Assembly: GCA_903926565.1 (NCBI GenBank)
Contig: CAIYJU010000163.1
Location: forward strand, 1 to 64,000
DNA: 64,000 bases
Direction: 5' to 3'
Origin: an uncultured Bacteroidales bacterium
GTDB lineage: Bacteria > Bacteroidota > Bacteroidia > Bacteroidales > FEN-979
Part shown: piece after piece, positions 1 to 10,148 of the stretch
Layout: each line of letters opens with the position of its first letter
Position numbering within the stretch: position 1 is the stretch's first letter
Translations under genes and position numbers: made by a program
The notes under the pieces: generated by a model
What the model saw: the letters and a program-made list of their open reading frames with translations, nothing else
Database searches by the model: none
What the model was told of the DNA's origin: nothing

Positions 1-1
1 A

Positions 2-544
2 GGAGATGTTGTCGGATTTCTCCATTCCGACGACCTGTATGTCTCTGCAGATTCAGTTAAGCTGATCGCTGAGGCATTTATCCATTTTAATGTTGATTCA
101 GTTTATGGCGACCTTGTTTATGTTGACCAGGCAGATACATCTAGGATTGTCAGATTCTGGCGGTCGGGAAAATTTCATCGCAGCAAGGCGCTTACCGGCT
201 GGATGCCACCGCACCCGACATTTTACGCAAAGCGCAAGGTTTATGTCGATTACGGAGGGTTCAACACAACCTTCAGAATAGCTGCCGATTATGAATCGAT
301 CCTCCGGTTCCTGGTACGGTTCAAAATCAGCACATTTTATATACCTTTGGTGTTGGTTCGCATGAGGGTGGGGGGAGAGAGCAACAAGAGCATCAAAAAC
401 CTGATCAGGAAGAGCTGGGAAGATATAAGGGCCATGAACATCAACGGGGTGCTCTTCTTTGCAGCATTGTTCAGCAAGAACGCTTCAAAGTTCAAACAGT
501 TCATGCCCCCTGAATGGGTCAACCGGCAAATGAGAAACACTTAA
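2..544 (+). CDS. Family 2 glycosyltransferase, 5'-truncated by window edge
   Basis: The open frame runs from the first bases of the window, so the N-terminal part of the GT-A fold is missing. The visible part begins at the metal-binding motif region (GDVVGFLHSDD) and continues with a GWMPPHPTFY segment, an ADYE motif and a basic C-terminus. This pattern is typical of WcaA-like GT2 enzymes that add a sugar to a lipid-linked oligosaccharide at the cytoplasmic membrane. It is clearly paralogous to the gene at 22298-23068, which shares GDVVGFLHSDD, PPHPxFY, SADY and MRVGGxSN. The next gene starts 9 bases after the stop, so it belongs to the same polysaccharide operon. Donor and acceptor cannot be inferred. 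Confidence 0.88.
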   Translation, partial: GDVVGFLHSDDLYVSADSVKLIAEAFIHFNVDSVYGDLVYVDQADTSRIVRFWRSGKFHRSKALTGWMPPHPTFYAKRKVYVDYGGFNTTFRIAADYESILRFLVRFKISTFYIPLVLVRMRVGGESNKSIKNLIRKSWEDIRAMNINGVLFFAALFSKNASKFKQFMPPEWVNRQMRNT

Positions 545-553
545 AAAAGAGAT

Positions 554-1738
554 ATGTCCTACTTTATGTTCGTCAGGGATTTTATTGCAAAAGCCGACAC
601 CAGCGACATGTTGTTATCCGCGATTGCTTTTATCATCAGCTTTATTATCTGCTTCGTCCTGATACCGATCATCATCAAATTATCAATGCGGTATAATCTG
701 GTTGACAAACCCAATGAGCGGAAGGTGCATAAAGTTCCGATCAGCCGGTTGGGCGGGCTCGGTATTGTTCTCGGTATTCTTTCGTCGGCGCCACTTTGGT
801 TTTTAAAAGGGGATTCTTCCATGCTGATACACCTGCTTGTGGGAATGCTGATCCTGATCATGATCGGAGTGATTGATGATATCAGGGAGCTTCCACCCAA
901 GATTAAGTTTTTAGGGCAGATCGTAGCCGCCCTGTTGCTGGCACATGCCGGTTTGCTGATTGACAACATGTTTGGGATCTTCGGCATTGAGCAATTACCG
1001 ATTGTATTCCAGTACATCCTCACCGTTTTCATTGTTGCCGGGATTATCAATGCGTTCAACCTGATCGACGGCATTGACGGTTTGGCGGGCGGGCTTGCGC
1101 TGATCGACATGACTGGCTTTTTCGTACTGTTTTTCCTTGCCGGTGAAGTCAGCTCGGCCTTGATTGTGGCTTCAGCAGCAGGCGGGTTGCTTGCTTTTCT
1201 CAAGTACAACTACCATCCAGCCAGGATATTTATGGGCGATACAGGTTCCATGATCCTTGGCTTTTTGCTCGCGGCCATGGGCATCCTGGCACTTGTGATC
1301 AGCCGGACAACAACATCGTATTTCGTCTACAGCGAGGCTGCGATCATCGTCTTCAGCATTTTTATATTGCCTGTTTATGATACTTTACGCGTTTTCGCGG
1401 GGAGGGTCATCAACAAAAAGTCGCCATTCAGCCCCGATAAGACCCATATCCACCATGTGCTGATGAAAACGGGTTTCAATCACCCCAAATCAGCAAAGAT
1501 TCTGTATTTAACCAATATCGTTCTGATCGCGACAGGCTTTTTTCTGCGCTCGGAAAAACTTTTACTGGTGGCGCCTTTGCTGGTGCTTGAAGTGATCCTC
1601 TTTTCAGAATTCCTGACCCTTTACAAACTTATCAAGGCTTTATTCCAGGGAAAGAAACTGCAAAGTAAAGCGCTGGATATGCAAATCGATAACCGACTTT
1701 TAATCGATAACCTGGAAAACAAGGATGGAAAAGAATAG
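554..1738 (+). CDS. Undecaprenyl-phosphate sugar-1-phosphate transferase (WecA/TagO/MraY family)
   Basis: A 394-residue polytopic membrane protein of about eleven helices. It is predicted to start glycan synthesis by moving a HexNAc-1-phosphate from its UDP-sugar to undecaprenyl phosphate on the cytoplasmic face. The family signatures are present: DD at residues 108-109 followed by xxELPPKxK, the NAFNLIDGIDGLA block at about 167-178, the FMGDTGS block near 227-232, and a C-terminal DKTHIHH motif that binds the UDP-sugar in WecA-like members. The last 14 bases overlap the next gene. Its place near the start of the cluster fits an initiating enzyme. The exact HexNAc cannot be read from sequence. 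A copy serving general O-antigen or teichoic-like synthesis is possible, but the context favours this locus. Confidence 0.93.
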   Translation: MSYFMFVRDFIAKADTSDMLLSAIAFIISFIICFVLIPIIIKLSMRYNLVDKPNERKVHKVPISRLGGLGIVLGILSSAPLWFLKGDSSMLIHLLVGMLILIMIGVIDDIRELPPKIKFLGQIVAALLLAHAGLLIDNMFGIFGIEQLPIVFQYILTVFIVAGIINAFNLIDGIDGLAGGLALIDMTGFFVLFFLAGEVSSALIVASAAGGLLAFLKYNYHPARIFMGDTGSMILGFLLAAMGILALVISRTTTSYFVYSEAAIIVFSIFILPVYDTLRVFAGRVINKKSPFSPDKTHIHHVLMKTGFNHPKSAKILYLTNIVLIATGFFLRSEKLLLVAPLLVLEVILFSEFLTLYKLIKALFQGKKLQSKALDMQIDNRLLIDNLENKDGKE

Positions 1739-2234
1739 ACCAACAAGGATCTTCATTGTAGAAGACGATGAAATGTATTCCCTGATCCTGAAAAGAGCGC
1801 TTGAACAGGAGGGGTATGAGATTCATATTTTCAATTCCGGCGAACAGATGATCTCCTCCTGGGATGAGGATCCCGATATAATCCTGCTGGATTATTACAT
1901 TAACAGCAACCTCGGCATTGCCATGAATGGCGAAAAAATCCTGCGTTTCATCCGGCGGATCAGTAAAAGCCTGCCGGTCATCGCCCTTACGGCCGCTCCC
2001 GATATCACCAAAGCGACCAGCATGCTTAAACTTGGCGCCATCGATTTCATTGTGAAGGACATAGAAGGATTGCCAAATCTGCTGAAAACAATCAGCCAGG
2101 TGCTTGAGGCGGGAAAGCTTCGCGAAGAGATGGTGAAAAACAAGGTCATGATCAAAAAGTACAAGCAACATTTTTTAATCATCGTACTGTCCATTGCCCT
2201 AATGGCCATGACCCTTCTCTGGCTCTTTTCGTGA
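1725..2234 (+). CDS. Membrane-tethered single receiver-domain protein
   Basis: A 169-residue protein with a complete CheY-like receiver domain: acidic pair D14/D15, phospho-acceptor D56 in ILLDYY, T89 and K111. A short charged linker follows, possibly a coiled coil (about 120-148), then one C-terminal hydrophobic helix (about 150-168). There is no DNA-binding or enzymatic output domain. It overlaps the end of the wecA-like gene by 14 bases and precedes a hybrid kinase by 18, so the three are co-transcribed. Tail-anchoring would place a phosphorylatable switch at the inner membrane beside the glycan assembly machinery. A role in controlling polysaccharide synthesis is inference. The receiver fold itself is certain. 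Confidence 0.85.
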   Translation: MEKNRPTRIFIVEDDEMYSLILKRALEQEGYEIHIFNSGEQMISSWDEDPDIILLDYYINSNLGIAMNGEKILRFIRRISKSLPVIALTAAPDITKATSMLKLGAIDFIVKDIEGLPNLLKTISQVLEAGKLREEMVKNKVMIKKYKQHFLIIVLSIALMAMTLLWLFS

Positions 2235-2252
2235 GGCTGAAATTTACACTGC

Positions 2253-3824
2253 ATGGCTATCCGTTCTGTTTTTGGCAATCGTGACATCCGGGAAAAGAAG
2301 ATTCTCCCTAACCGCGATTATTATAAAACACTGATCGAAAATAAAAAAGAAGCAACTTTCCTTTGCGATGGTGAAGGAGATCTTTTCCTGCTGAATAAAA
2401 AAGCACAATTGATGACAGGTTACGGCGAGGAAGAGATTCGGGAATATCATATCCGGGATCTGTTCATCACCCTGAAAACTTCAGAAAATCAACTTGATTC
2501 GAGACAATATTCGGAATTTACCACAAAGTTGTTCCTTCTTGATTCACGCCGGTACCTTATGCCTGTTGTTTTTGATTTCAAAGAGATCGAAGGCCAGAAG
2601 TTCCTGTGTACCTGTGTCGAAACTGAAGACAATAACCCTCCTTCCGGTGGGCGTGAAGCCATTGTTCAGATGCAGGTTGAACCGGCGGCGGTTGTAACCC
2701 AGCCATCCAAACCCGAAACCCAGGCCCGCTGGACCGTTGATTTTGAACACAGGGTCAGGAACCTGCTGGGCAGCATCCTTGGCTTTGCTTCAATTCTGGC
2801 GCGGGAACCTGCCATTACCGGGGATAAAAAACTGGCAAATAACCTTGATTCGATTCTCAGGAGCAGTAACCAACTCAAGAAACTTTTCAATCAGAACAGT
2901 TTTAACGACAGCGAGTCTCATGAAGTAAACCGCACAGTCAGCTTTTTGTCGCCTGTCATTCAAAAAGCCGTGATCCTGCTGGAGCCCCTCGCTAACCTCA
3001 ACAACCAGACAATAGAGGTCGTAAAACATGCGGACATCAAGGTGGTTACTGACGAAACCCTGTTGCTTGACCTGCTCAAATTCCTGATCAGCAAGGCACT
3101 CATCTACACACGCCGGGAGGAAGTTCTCGTTGAAATATCGGAGGACAGGAACAACCGCAAGGTCATGATCAGCATTGATAATTTAGGGCAGGACATTCCA
3201 CAGGGAGTCATCAATTTCATCAAACGCGAGGCTTCAAAAGAAAAGTATGACCTGGAGAATCCCATCGTTGCTCAAAACAAGGAGATATCTTCGCTACTCC
3301 ATTCTCTCAACCGGATAGACGGGAAGATCACCTTTTCTGCCAGCCCGACACTGGGTGAGATCGCACAGGTAATCCTGCCACTCGCATCGGATGCAGACAG
3401 CATTGATGATATTGCGGTCCTGGAAAACTCAGTCAGAAGCAAATCACTGAAAATACTGATTATTGAAGATGAGAAATTCTCAGCAATGATCCTGCAGATT
3501 TACCTTGATAAGATAGCCGAAGTTTCAATTGCCTATTCAGGAAATGAAGCGCTGAACATTATCGAGATATTTTACAACAAAGGCATTATTTTCAATGCAG
3601 TGATCAGTGATATCGGATTGCCACCGCCATGGGATGGCATCATGCTGAAACTCGAGATAGAAAAAAGATGGCCTGAATATCAGGGTACCCCATTTCTTGC
3701 ACAGACAGCATATACGGCCAAGAGTTATGCAGACAGGATCATGGAGAGTAAGTTCAATGAAATGCTGATAAAACCGATCAACAGGACCGATGTTCTGTTG
3801 TTTCTCGATAAATACTGCAGGTAA
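2253..3824 (+). CDS. PAS / degenerate histidine kinase / receiver hybrid protein
   Basis: A 523-residue soluble protein with three parts. A PAS-like domain spans about residues 22-115. A HisKA-like dimerisation helix carries H166 in FEHRVRN, followed by LLGSILGFASIL. A region with HATPase outline spans about 240-375, and a receiver domain fills 398-523 with D406, acceptor D453 (VISDIGLP), a Thr in AQTAYT and K in LIKPI. The ATP-binding part looks eroded: the N-box position reads LISKALIYT rather than having the usual Asn, and the G1 box reads DNLGQDIP. It may therefore be a phosphotransfer or sensing scaffold rather than an active kinase. It lies directly downstream of the tethered receiver, a plausible partner. 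Confidence 0.85.
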   Translation: MAIRSVFGNRDIREKKILPNRDYYKTLIENKKEATFLCDGEGDLFLLNKKAQLMTGYGEEEIREYHIRDLFITLKTSENQLDSRQYSEFTTKLFLLDSRRYLMPVVFDFKEIEGQKFLCTCVETEDNNPPSGGREAIVQMQVEPAAVVTQPSKPETQARWTVDFEHRVRNLLGSILGFASILAREPAITGDKKLANNLDSILRSSNQLKKLFNQNSFNDSESHEVNRTVSFLSPVIQKAVILLEPLANLNNQTIEVVKHADIKVVTDETLLLDLLKFLISKALIYTRREEVLVEISEDRNNRKVMISIDNLGQDIPQGVINFIKREASKEKYDLENPIVAQNKEISSLLHSLNRIDGKITFSASPTLGEIAQVILPLASDADSIDDIAVLENSVRSKSLKILIIEDEKFSAMILQIYLDKIAEVSIAYSGNEALNIIEIFYNKGIIFNAVISDIGLPPPWDGIMLKLEIEKRWPEYQGTPFLAQTAYTAKSYADRIMESKFNEMLIKPINRTDVLLFLDKYCR

Positions 3825-3832
3825 ATTTTCTA

Positions 3833-3867
3833 TTTGCATCATTTGCATTTCAAATTTATTATATTTG
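3833..3867 (+). promoter_or_regulatory. Bacteroidota-type promoter candidate upstream of the export lipoprotein
   Basis: TATATTTG at 3860-3867 matches the -7 box TAnnTTTG of the Bacteroidota primary sigma factor. A TTTG lies at 3833-3836, 23 bases upstream, slightly wider than the usual spacing of about 20. The box lies 25 bases before the wza-like ATG in a 68-base gap between genes, so an internal promoter separating the regulators from the export genes is plausible. Confidence 0.45.
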
Positions 3868-3892
3868 TTCAACTTTAACTCAATTACTATTC

Positions 3893-4699
3893 ATGGCGTT
3901 TTTTAATACTCTCCGTGGCCTTCGCGATCATCTGCCATTACTTTTCATTTCCCTGATTGCGGGAATTCTCACCTCCTGTATTCCGCAGAAGAAAATGTTG
4001 CTGATGCAGTATGAAACTTTGATAGACAGTACATACGCGACCACATTCGAGGGAAAACATTTTGAAGACACCATTTACCGGATCCAACCCAATGATTACC
4101 TGTATATTAACGTTACTTCAGTTGAAAAGCCGATCACACAATTCGTGGAACCGGTAGCCGGCATCAACTATCTTAACAGTGAGAACCAGGCCCTGGTCGG
4201 ATATCATGTGTACGATGATGGCCGCATTTATTTCCCATATATCGGCATGATCCATCTTGGAGGGCTTACGCTGCTCCAGGCAAGAGACACTGTAAAAGCA
4301 AATGTGACGAAGCTTGTAGGCAGATGCAGGATTGAGATCACACTGATTAACAACACGATCTACATGGTGGGTGAATTCTCGAAACAGGGAACGTATAACA
4401 TGACACGAAACAAGCTTGGCATCTATGAAGTCATTGCTCTTGCAGGCGGACTTACCGATTATGCCAAGCGGGACAGAATCAAGATTTTGCGAACGGAACA
4501 TGGGGTTAGAAAAATGTATGTTGTGGATGTCAAAAGCGGAAACCAGATCGGGAAGAATATGTTTTATGTTTATCCCAACGACGTAATTTATGCGGAACCG
4601 ATGAAGGCTAAGTCTATCGGGGTTACACCAACATTCTCACTTGCAGTTTTAACAACGATCGTGTCATTCGCCATATTGGTAACAACGTTATTTAAATAG
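3893..4699 (+). CDS. Outer-membrane polysaccharide export lipoprotein (Wza-like, OPX family)
   Basis: A 268-residue protein with a signal peptide ending in a lipobox (ILTSC; lipidated C29). A Poly_export domain follows (about 65-150), beginning with the typical YRIQPNDYLYINV stretch. An SLBB segment (about 150-240) contains YMVGEFSKQGTY and EVIALAGGLTDYA. A hydrophobic C-terminal helix covers about 245-266, as is usual in Bacteroidota members of the family. It is expected to form the periplasmic and outer-membrane exit channel for the glycan, working with the Wzc-like protein that starts 9 bases downstream. It is shorter than Enterobacterial Wza, again normal for the phylum. Identity is firm at family level. 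Confidence 0.93.
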   Translation: MAFFNTLRGLRDHLPLLFISLIAGILTSCIPQKKMLLMQYETLIDSTYATTFEGKHFEDTIYRIQPNDYLYINVTSVEKPITQFVEPVAGINYLNSENQALVGYHVYDDGRIYFPYIGMIHLGGLTLLQARDTVKANVTKLVGRCRIEITLINNTIYMVGEFSKQGTYNMTRNKLGIYEVIALAGGLTDYAKRDRIKILRTEHGVRKMYVVDVKSGNQIGKNMFYVYPNDVIYAEPMKAKSIGVTPTFSLAVLTTIVSFAILVTTLFK

Positions 4700-4708
4700 T
4701 AATTTGTT

Positions 4709-7081
4709 GTGGGGAAAGCAGGAAATAACCTGACCAGCGGGATTGATTTCAAAAGGGTGCTGAATAAATACCTGAAAAACTGGTATTTGTTTGCCATTGC
4801 GATCGGGATTGCCTATATGGCCGCTTCCGTTAATAACCGGTATGTGATTCCCATTTACAGTTTGTCCACTTCGGTGCTGATCGAGGATAAGAGCAATAAA
4901 TCGATGCTTGACCAGCGGGGCTCGATCTCCGCCGATCCCTTGTTCCTGAATTCCAAACTTATCGATAACCAGATTGCGCTGTTAAAATCGTTTTCACAGA
5001 TCAAACTGATAATCCAGCACCTTAATTTCGACGTATCATATTATGCCAGAGGAAAATATGTCTGGGAAGAAGTGTATAAAAGGGCACCTTTTGTTGCCAG
5101 GTTTGATTCAGGGCATCCCCAGATCAAGGGGGTCAGACTTGATATCAGGTTTAAGGGGAATGGAAAGTTCCAGCTATGGTCCGAAAATCTTGGAATTTTC
5201 AAGGAACCAAGAAATTACTCCTTTGGGGAGACCATTTCGGGGAAGGATTATTCATTTTCGGTAATACTCAAGGACAGTATCAATCCGCTGGACTATTCGG
5301 GCCAGACTTATGGTTTTCAACTCAATGACATTAACCAGCTTACATCAGAGTACAGGAAAAAGACCAACATCAGCCCGGAAAAAGGGGCGTCAGTCATCGT
5401 CATTTCTTCCTCCGGCCCGAATAAGGACAAGGAGAAAGATTATCTCAACGAGCTGACGCGCATGTTCCTGCTTACGAACCTGGAGAAAAAGAATCGAATA
5501 CTGACCAGTACTATTGAGTTTATTGACAGGCAGTTACGCCAAATGGGAATCGAACTGGACACCGCTGAATCGAAGCTGGAGGAGTTCCGCAAGGACAACA
5601 AGTTCATGCAACTTTCCGCCAAGGCAGCAACTGTGCTGGCTGAAACCAACAACCTTGCCAAAGAACGGGCGAACCTGATCGCCGACAAGAAGTATTATGA
5701 GTATTTGCTGGAATACCTGACCTCTCACAATAGTTTCGAAGATGTGGTGATGCCTTCTACGGTCGGACTGAGCCTGCCATTGTTTTCGGATCTCGTGCTG
5801 AAACTGTCGACCGTAAGCCTGGAGAAAGCGGATCTCATTGCCAATTCGTCGCGGCAGAATCCATATATTCAAACGCTGGAGGAGCAGATTACAAACATGA
5901 AAGCTGCGCTGATTGAGAACATGCACAGCATTATTAAAACAACACAGCTGAAGATCGATGACCTCGAAGAACGTATCAATGTCAAAGAAGCCGACTTCGC
6001 CACTTTACCCGGAGTGGAACGGCAATACCTGGAAATTGAAAGGAAGTACAATGTTTTCAATAACATGTACGACTTCCTGCTCCGGAGAAAATCGGAAGTC
6101 GAGATTCAGCGGGCCGGGAATACCTCTGATCATGAGATCGTTGATTATGCCGGTAATACAGGGATCAGTATCGTTTCTGCAAGCCCGAAGACCGCCTTTG
6201 TCAACGCAATGATCTGGGCAATCCTGATTCCTGCTGTTTTCCTTTTCCTTGTTGTGATCCTGAACAACAGGATCATGTCAAGAGACGACATTGAAGCCCT
6301 TACCGATGTGCCCGTTATCGGCAGTCTGATCCGCAACACGGATAAGCGGACCGGGAAATTACTGCTCAATGCGAATTCTGTTTTTACCGAAACCCTTCGC
6401 ATTATTAAGATCAAACTCAACCTTGATCCTCACAATGGCGAGCAGGTCATCAAAGTCACTTCTGCCAATATTGGTGATGGCAAGACTTTTCTCGCGGTCA
6501 ACCTCGCGTCTATCTATGCCATGGCCGGAAAACGGACGCTTCTTCTTGGTTTTGACCTGCATCGCCCGCAGATTTCGGAGCACTTCAACCTGCCCATGAA
6601 TGAAGGCGTTACCAATTATCTGATCAATGACATCAGGGTTGAAGAGGTCATCCAGCGCACCTTCACCAAGAACCTTGATATTCTGCTGTCTGGTCCCATT
6701 CCACCAAATCCCGACGAGCTGATCGAATCGGATAAAACACGGCAACTGTTTGCCGAGTTGCGCGGAAAGTATGAGTTTATTATCATGGATACCCCTTCCA
6801 TTGGCCTCGTTGGGGATGCCTACTTACTTGACCGGCATTCGGATGTGACACTATTTGCTGTCAGGCAAAACCATACAACCAAGAAATCTTTTGCCGCATC
6901 GGTTGCGGAGGCAGTTGCAAACAGGATGAAGGCTCTGAACATCGTGTTTACAGACGTAAAGCAGAGCGTGAGGATCCAGGATGTTAATTTTACGGCCCCG
7001 GCTGAGGAAAATCATAATATAATCCTTCGTAATATCGCCCGCTTTCGGAAGGCGGTCATAAACAAGATCCGGAAATTTTAA
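4709..7081 (+). CDS. Polysaccharide chain-length determinant / BY-type tyrosine kinase (Wzc-like)
   Basis: A 790-residue inner-membrane protein starting at GTG. An N-terminal Wzz domain with a first membrane helix (about 24-42) is followed by a long periplasmic coiled-coil region (about 270-460) and a second helix (about 495-520). A cytoplasmic P-loop kinase domain has Walker A NIGDGKT near 588, Walker A' FDLHRP near 615 and Walker B IIMDTP near 691. It should control polymer length and gate the Wza-like channel. The usual C-terminal tyrosine cluster is absent: the tail ends in [12 protein letters not shown]. Regulation by tail autophosphorylation may therefore not apply. It follows the OPX gene by 9 bases and precedes gmd by 31. 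Confidence 0.92.
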   Translation: MGKAGNNLTSGIDFKRVLNKYLKNWYLFAIAIGIAYMAASVNNRYVIPIYSLSTSVLIEDKSNKSMLDQRGSISADPLFLNSKLIDNQIALLKSFSQIKLIIQHLNFDVSYYARGKYVWEEVYKRAPFVARFDSGHPQIKGVRLDIRFKGNGKFQLWSENLGIFKEPRNYSFGETISGKDYSFSVILKDSINPLDYSGQTYGFQLNDINQLTSEYRKKTNISPEKGASVIVISSSGPNKDKEKDYLNELTRMFLLTNLEKKNRILTSTIEFIDRQLRQMGIELDTAESKLEEFRKDNKFMQLSAKAATVLAETNNLAKERANLIADKKYYEYLLEYLTSHNSFEDVVMPSTVGLSLPLFSDLVLKLSTVSLEKADLIANSSRQNPYIQTLEEQITNMKAALIENMHSIIKTTQLKIDDLEERINVKEADFATLPGVERQYLEIERKYNVFNNMYDFLLRRKSEVEIQRAGNTSDHEIVDYAGNTGISIVSASPKTAFVNAMIWAILIPAVFLFLVVILNNRIMSRDDIEALTDVPVIGSLIRNTDKRTGKLLLNANSVFTETLRIIKIKLNLDPHNGEQVIKVTSANIGDGKTFLAVNLASIYAMAGKRTLLLGFDLHRPQISEHFNLPMNEGVTNYLINDIRVEEVIQRTFTKNLDILLSGPIPPNPDELIESDKTRQLFAELRGKYEFIIMDTPSIGLVGDAYLLDRHSDVTLFAVRQNHTTKKSFAASVAEAVANRMKALNIVFTDVKQSVRIQDVNFTAPAEENHNIILRNIARFRKAVINKIRKF

Positions 7082-7112
7082 TACATTTAACCAATCACCA
7101 AAACCCATACTC

Positions 7113-8228
7113 ATGAGCAAAGTTGCTTTAATTACCGGAGTTACAGGTCAGGACGGGGCTTACCTGTCGGAATACCTGTTGAAACTTGGATACACTGTAC
7201 ATGGTGTCAAACGCAGGTCATCACTCTTCAACACCGATCGGATCGACCATCTTTACCAGGATCCATTCATGACAAACAAGAATTTCTTCCTGCATTACGG
7301 CGATATGACGGATTCGACCAACCTGATCCGGATTGTTCAGGAAACCCAGCCCGATGAGATCTACAACATCGCGGCCATGTCGCATGTACAGGTCAGTTTT
7401 GAAACCGCAGAATATACGGCCAATGCCGATGCAATTGGGACCCTGCGCCTGCTGGAAGCGATCAGGCTGCTGAAAATGACCCACAAAACCAGGTTTTACC
7501 AGGCGTCGACGAGCGAACTTTACGGAAAGGTACAGGAGATCCCGCAAACGGAGAAAACACCATTTTATCCCCGCTCCCCTTATGCAGTGGCAAAATTATA
7601 CGGCTTCTGGATCGTGGTTAATTACCGGGAGGCCTACGATATGTTCGCCTGCAACGGGATCCTCTTCAACCATGAATCGCCGATCAGGGGGGAGACATTT
7701 GTTACACGCAAGATTACACGCGCAGTGGCGAAAATCGCACTGGGATTGCAGGATACAATTTATCTCGGAAACCTCTCTTCCAAGCGTGACTGGGGACATG
7801 CCAAGGATTACATTAAAGCCATGTACCTGATGCTTCAGCAGGACAAACCCGAAGATTTCGTCATTGCCACCGGGGTAACGACCGAAGTGCGGGAGTTTGT
7901 ACGTCTTGCCTTTAATGAACTCGGGATCATTGTTGGTTTTGAAGGCGAAGGAGTGGATGAACAGGGTGTTGTCATGGATTGCCTTAATCCGGAATATAAG
8001 TTGCCTAAGGGTAAAGTGGTGGTGCGGGTCGATTCCCGGTATTTCCGCCCGACAGAGGTTGAATTGCTGATCGGAGATGCCACCAAAGCGCGCGTGCAGC
8101 TGGGCTGGGTGCCTGAGCACGATCTCAACTCCCTGGTCAGGGACATGGTTAGCGGCGACCTGTTGATCATGAAAAGAGATAAGTACCTGAAAGAGGGCGG
8201 TTATGCAATAAAAAACTATTATGAATAA
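7113..8228 (+). CDS. gmd: GDP-mannose 4,6-dehydratase
   Basis: A 371-residue extended short-chain dehydrogenase/reductase. It converts GDP-D-mannose to GDP-4-keto-6-deoxy-D-mannose in the cytoplasm, the first step to GDP-L-fucose. Visible marks are the nucleotide-binding [10 protein letters not shown] at residues 9-18, the HGVKRRSS segment that contacts the cofactor phosphate, the active-site Ser/Thr in QASTSELYG, and the catalytic Y157xxxK161 in SPYAVAK. Length matches the family. The last 8 bases overlap fcl, the next enzyme in the pathway, which confirms the assignment. The glycan made here therefore probably contains L-fucose or a related 6-deoxyhexose. Confidence 0.97.
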   Translation: MSKVALITGVTGQDGAYLSEYLLKLGYTVHGVKRRSSLFNTDRIDHLYQDPFMTNKNFFLHYGDMTDSTNLIRIVQETQPDEIYNIAAMSHVQVSFETAEYTANADAIGTLRLLEAIRLLKMTHKTRFYQASTSELYGKVQEIPQTEKTPFYPRSPYAVAKLYGFWIVVNYREAYDMFACNGILFNHESPIRGETFVTRKITRAVAKIALGLQDTIYLGNLSSKRDWGHAKDYIKAMYLMLQQDKPEDFVIATGVTTEVREFVRLAFNELGIIVGFEGEGVDEQGVVMDCLNPEYKLPKGKVVVRVDSRYFRPTEVELLIGDATKARVQLGWVPEHDLNSLVRDMVSGDLLIMKRDKYLKEGGYAIKNYYE

Positions 8229-9186
8229 AAATGATAAAATTCTGATCCTCGGATCAGCGGGGATGGTGGGCAGCGCCATCCTGAGAAACCTGATTGGAAA
8301 GGGTTACGAAAATATCGTTGGTACCGATTATCGTTCTGCAGGACAGAAGTTTGAAAAGGTAAGATACCGTAAGGTCGACCTGATGGATCCGGCTGCATGT
8401 CATTCACTGTTCGTGGAAGAAGAGCCTGATTATGTGTTCGTTGCAGCAGCCCGTGTTGGCGGGATTGTTGCCAACAATACGTACAGGGCGCAATTCCTGT
8501 ATGATAATCTCCTGATTCAGAACAACGTCATCCATCAGGCATATTTGTCGAAGGTGAAAAAACTGCTTTTCCTCGGCAGTTCATGTATTTATCCTAAAAA
8601 TGCACCACAGCCGATCAGGGAAGAGTACCTGCTGACCGGGCCGCTTGAATTCACCAACGAGCCCTATGCCATCGCCAAAATTACCGGGCTGAAGATGTGT
8701 GAGAATTACAACCTCACCTACGGAACAAACTTCATCGCCGCAATGCCGACAAATCTCTATGGTCCCAACGACAATTACGATCTCCAGAATTCGCATGTAC
8801 TGCCAGCGCTGATCCGTAAATTCCATGAAGCAAAGGTTTCAGGGGCGCCTGATGTAACCATCTGGGGAACAGGCACACCCTTGCGTGAGTTCATGCATGT
8901 GGATGACCTTGCAGCAGCCGTTATTTTCCTGATGGAAACTTATGATGGAAGCAAATTTGTGAACATCGGATGGGGAAAGGACATTACCATCAGGGATCTG
9001 GCATTCCTGATCAGGGATGTGGTCGGTTTCGAAGGGGAACTGGTTTTCGACCATTCCAAACCTGACGGTACCCCGCGCAAACTGCTGGATGTATCCCTCC
9101 TGACCTCTCTTGGCTTTACACCTTCCATTCACCTCAGGGAAGGCATCACGAGCACATATGCCGACTTTCAGAACAAACATGCTTAA
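8221..9186 (+). CDS. fcl: GDP-L-fucose synthase
   Basis: A 321-residue epimerase/reductase of the extended SDR family. It turns GDP-4-keto-6-deoxymannose into GDP-L-fucose with NADPH. The Rossmann motif [10 protein letters not shown] lies at residues 11-20 and the catalytic Y149xxxK153 in EPYAIAK. The family blocks [10 protein letters not shown] and [13 protein letters not shown] are intact. The start ATG lies within the 3' end of gmd (8-base overlap), so the two enzymes are translationally coupled. Four of the glycosyltransferases downstream are of families that can use GDP-sugars, but which one uses GDP-fucose cannot be told. Confidence 0.97.
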   Translation: MNKNDKILILGSAGMVGSAILRNLIGKGYENIVGTDYRSAGQKFEKVRYRKVDLMDPAACHSLFVEEEPDYVFVAAARVGGIVANNTYRAQFLYDNLLIQNNVIHQAYLSKVKKLLFLGSSCIYPKNAPQPIREEYLLTGPLEFTNEPYAIAKITGLKMCENYNLTYGTNFIAAMPTNLYGPNDNYDLQNSHVLPALIRKFHEAKVSGAPDVTIWGTGTPLREFMHVDDLAAAVIFLMETYDGSKFVNIGWGKDITIRDLAFLIRDVVGFEGELVFDHSKPDGTPRKLLDVSLLTSLGFTPSIHLREGITSTYADFQNKHA

Positions 9187-9212
9187 ATGGAAACAATTCG
9201 AGAAACTATCCT

Positions 9213-10091
9213 ATGAGTTCAATAAATACCGATCAACAGGTAAATACCCTGCCCGACGAGTGGACGATGATCCTCAGACCCAAGCGTAACCTGCTTGATA
9301 TCAACCTGCGTGAACTTTGGCAATATCGTGACCTGATCATGCTTTTTGTGAAGCGCGACTTTGTGTCAAAATTCAAGCAAACGATCCTTGGACCGTTATG
9401 GTTCATCATTCAACCCCTGCTGACCACCATCATGTTTACGGTTATTTTCGGAAATATTGCGGGCATTTCAACCAGCGGGATCCCGAAAATGCTCTTTTAC
9501 ATGTCGGGAATTGTCGGATGGACTTATTTCTCAACCTGTCTCAATGATACGTCCCAGACGTTCATCAAAAATGCCTCGATTTTTGGGAAAGTTTATTTTC
9601 CACGGCTGGCGCTGCCTATCTCGGTCGTTATCTCCAACCTGGTCAGTTTTGTCATCCAGTTTGCATTCCTGCTTGTTTTTCTTGCATATTTTATGATCAG
9701 CGGGTCTGATGTTTCCCCGAACATCAATGTGCTTTGGCTGCCTTTCCTCGTGCTGCTGATGGCCGGCCTAGGCCTCGGTTTCGGGATCATCATCTCTTCA
9801 CTGACAACAAAGTACCGCGACCTGACCCACCTTGTGACCTTCGGGGTTACTTTGTGGATGTACGCTACGCCCATCATATACCCGCTTTCCGAAATCCCTG
9901 AAAAGTACCAGATGCTGGTAATTGCGAATCCCATGACGCCGGTTGTTGAAACATTCAAGACAGCTTTACTGGGTGTGGGAGTGATCAATTACGGGCATAT
10001 TCTTTACAGTTTTTGCTTTACCATCTGCCTGCTCGCGATCGGGGTAGTGATCTTCAACAAGGTTGAGAAAACCTTCATGGATACAGTGTGA
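9213..10091 (+). CDS. ABC-2 type polysaccharide export permease (Wzm-like)
   Basis: A 292-residue integral membrane protein with a cytoplasmic N-terminal part, the amphipathic LREL(W)xYRDLIMLFVKRDF motif typical of Wzm/TagG permeases, and six membrane helices between about residues 60 and 285. It should form the membrane channel that flips an undecaprenyl-linked glycan across the inner membrane, powered by the Wzt-like ATPase that starts 57 bases downstream. The NPMTPVVETFK motif near the last helices is family-typical. It is unusual beside a Wzy-like protein, because ABC exporters normally act on chains completed in the cytoplasm. Confidence 0.93.
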   Translation: MSSINTDQQVNTLPDEWTMILRPKRNLLDINLRELWQYRDLIMLFVKRDFVSKFKQTILGPLWFIIQPLLTTIMFTVIFGNIAGISTSGIPKMLFYMSGIVGWTYFSTCLNDTSQTFIKNASIFGKVYFPRLALPISVVISNLVSFVIQFAFLLVFLAYFMISGSDVSPNINVLWLPFLVLLMAGLGLGFGIIISSLTTKYRDLTHLVTFGVTLWMYATPIIYPLSEIPEKYQMLVIANPMTPVVETFKTALLGVGVINYGHILYSFCFTICLLAIGVVIFNKVEKTFMDTV

Positions 10092-10148
10092 TCAGTTTTT
10101 TTCAGGGTCACTTTATTTAACTTCAATCATACGTAAAAAAACTGCAAA

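Noticed and set aside
559-1209. 216-codon open frame on the - strand
   Set aside because: It lies wholly opposite the wecA-like gene, whose membrane and catalytic motifs are intact. The antisense translation has no recognisable domain.
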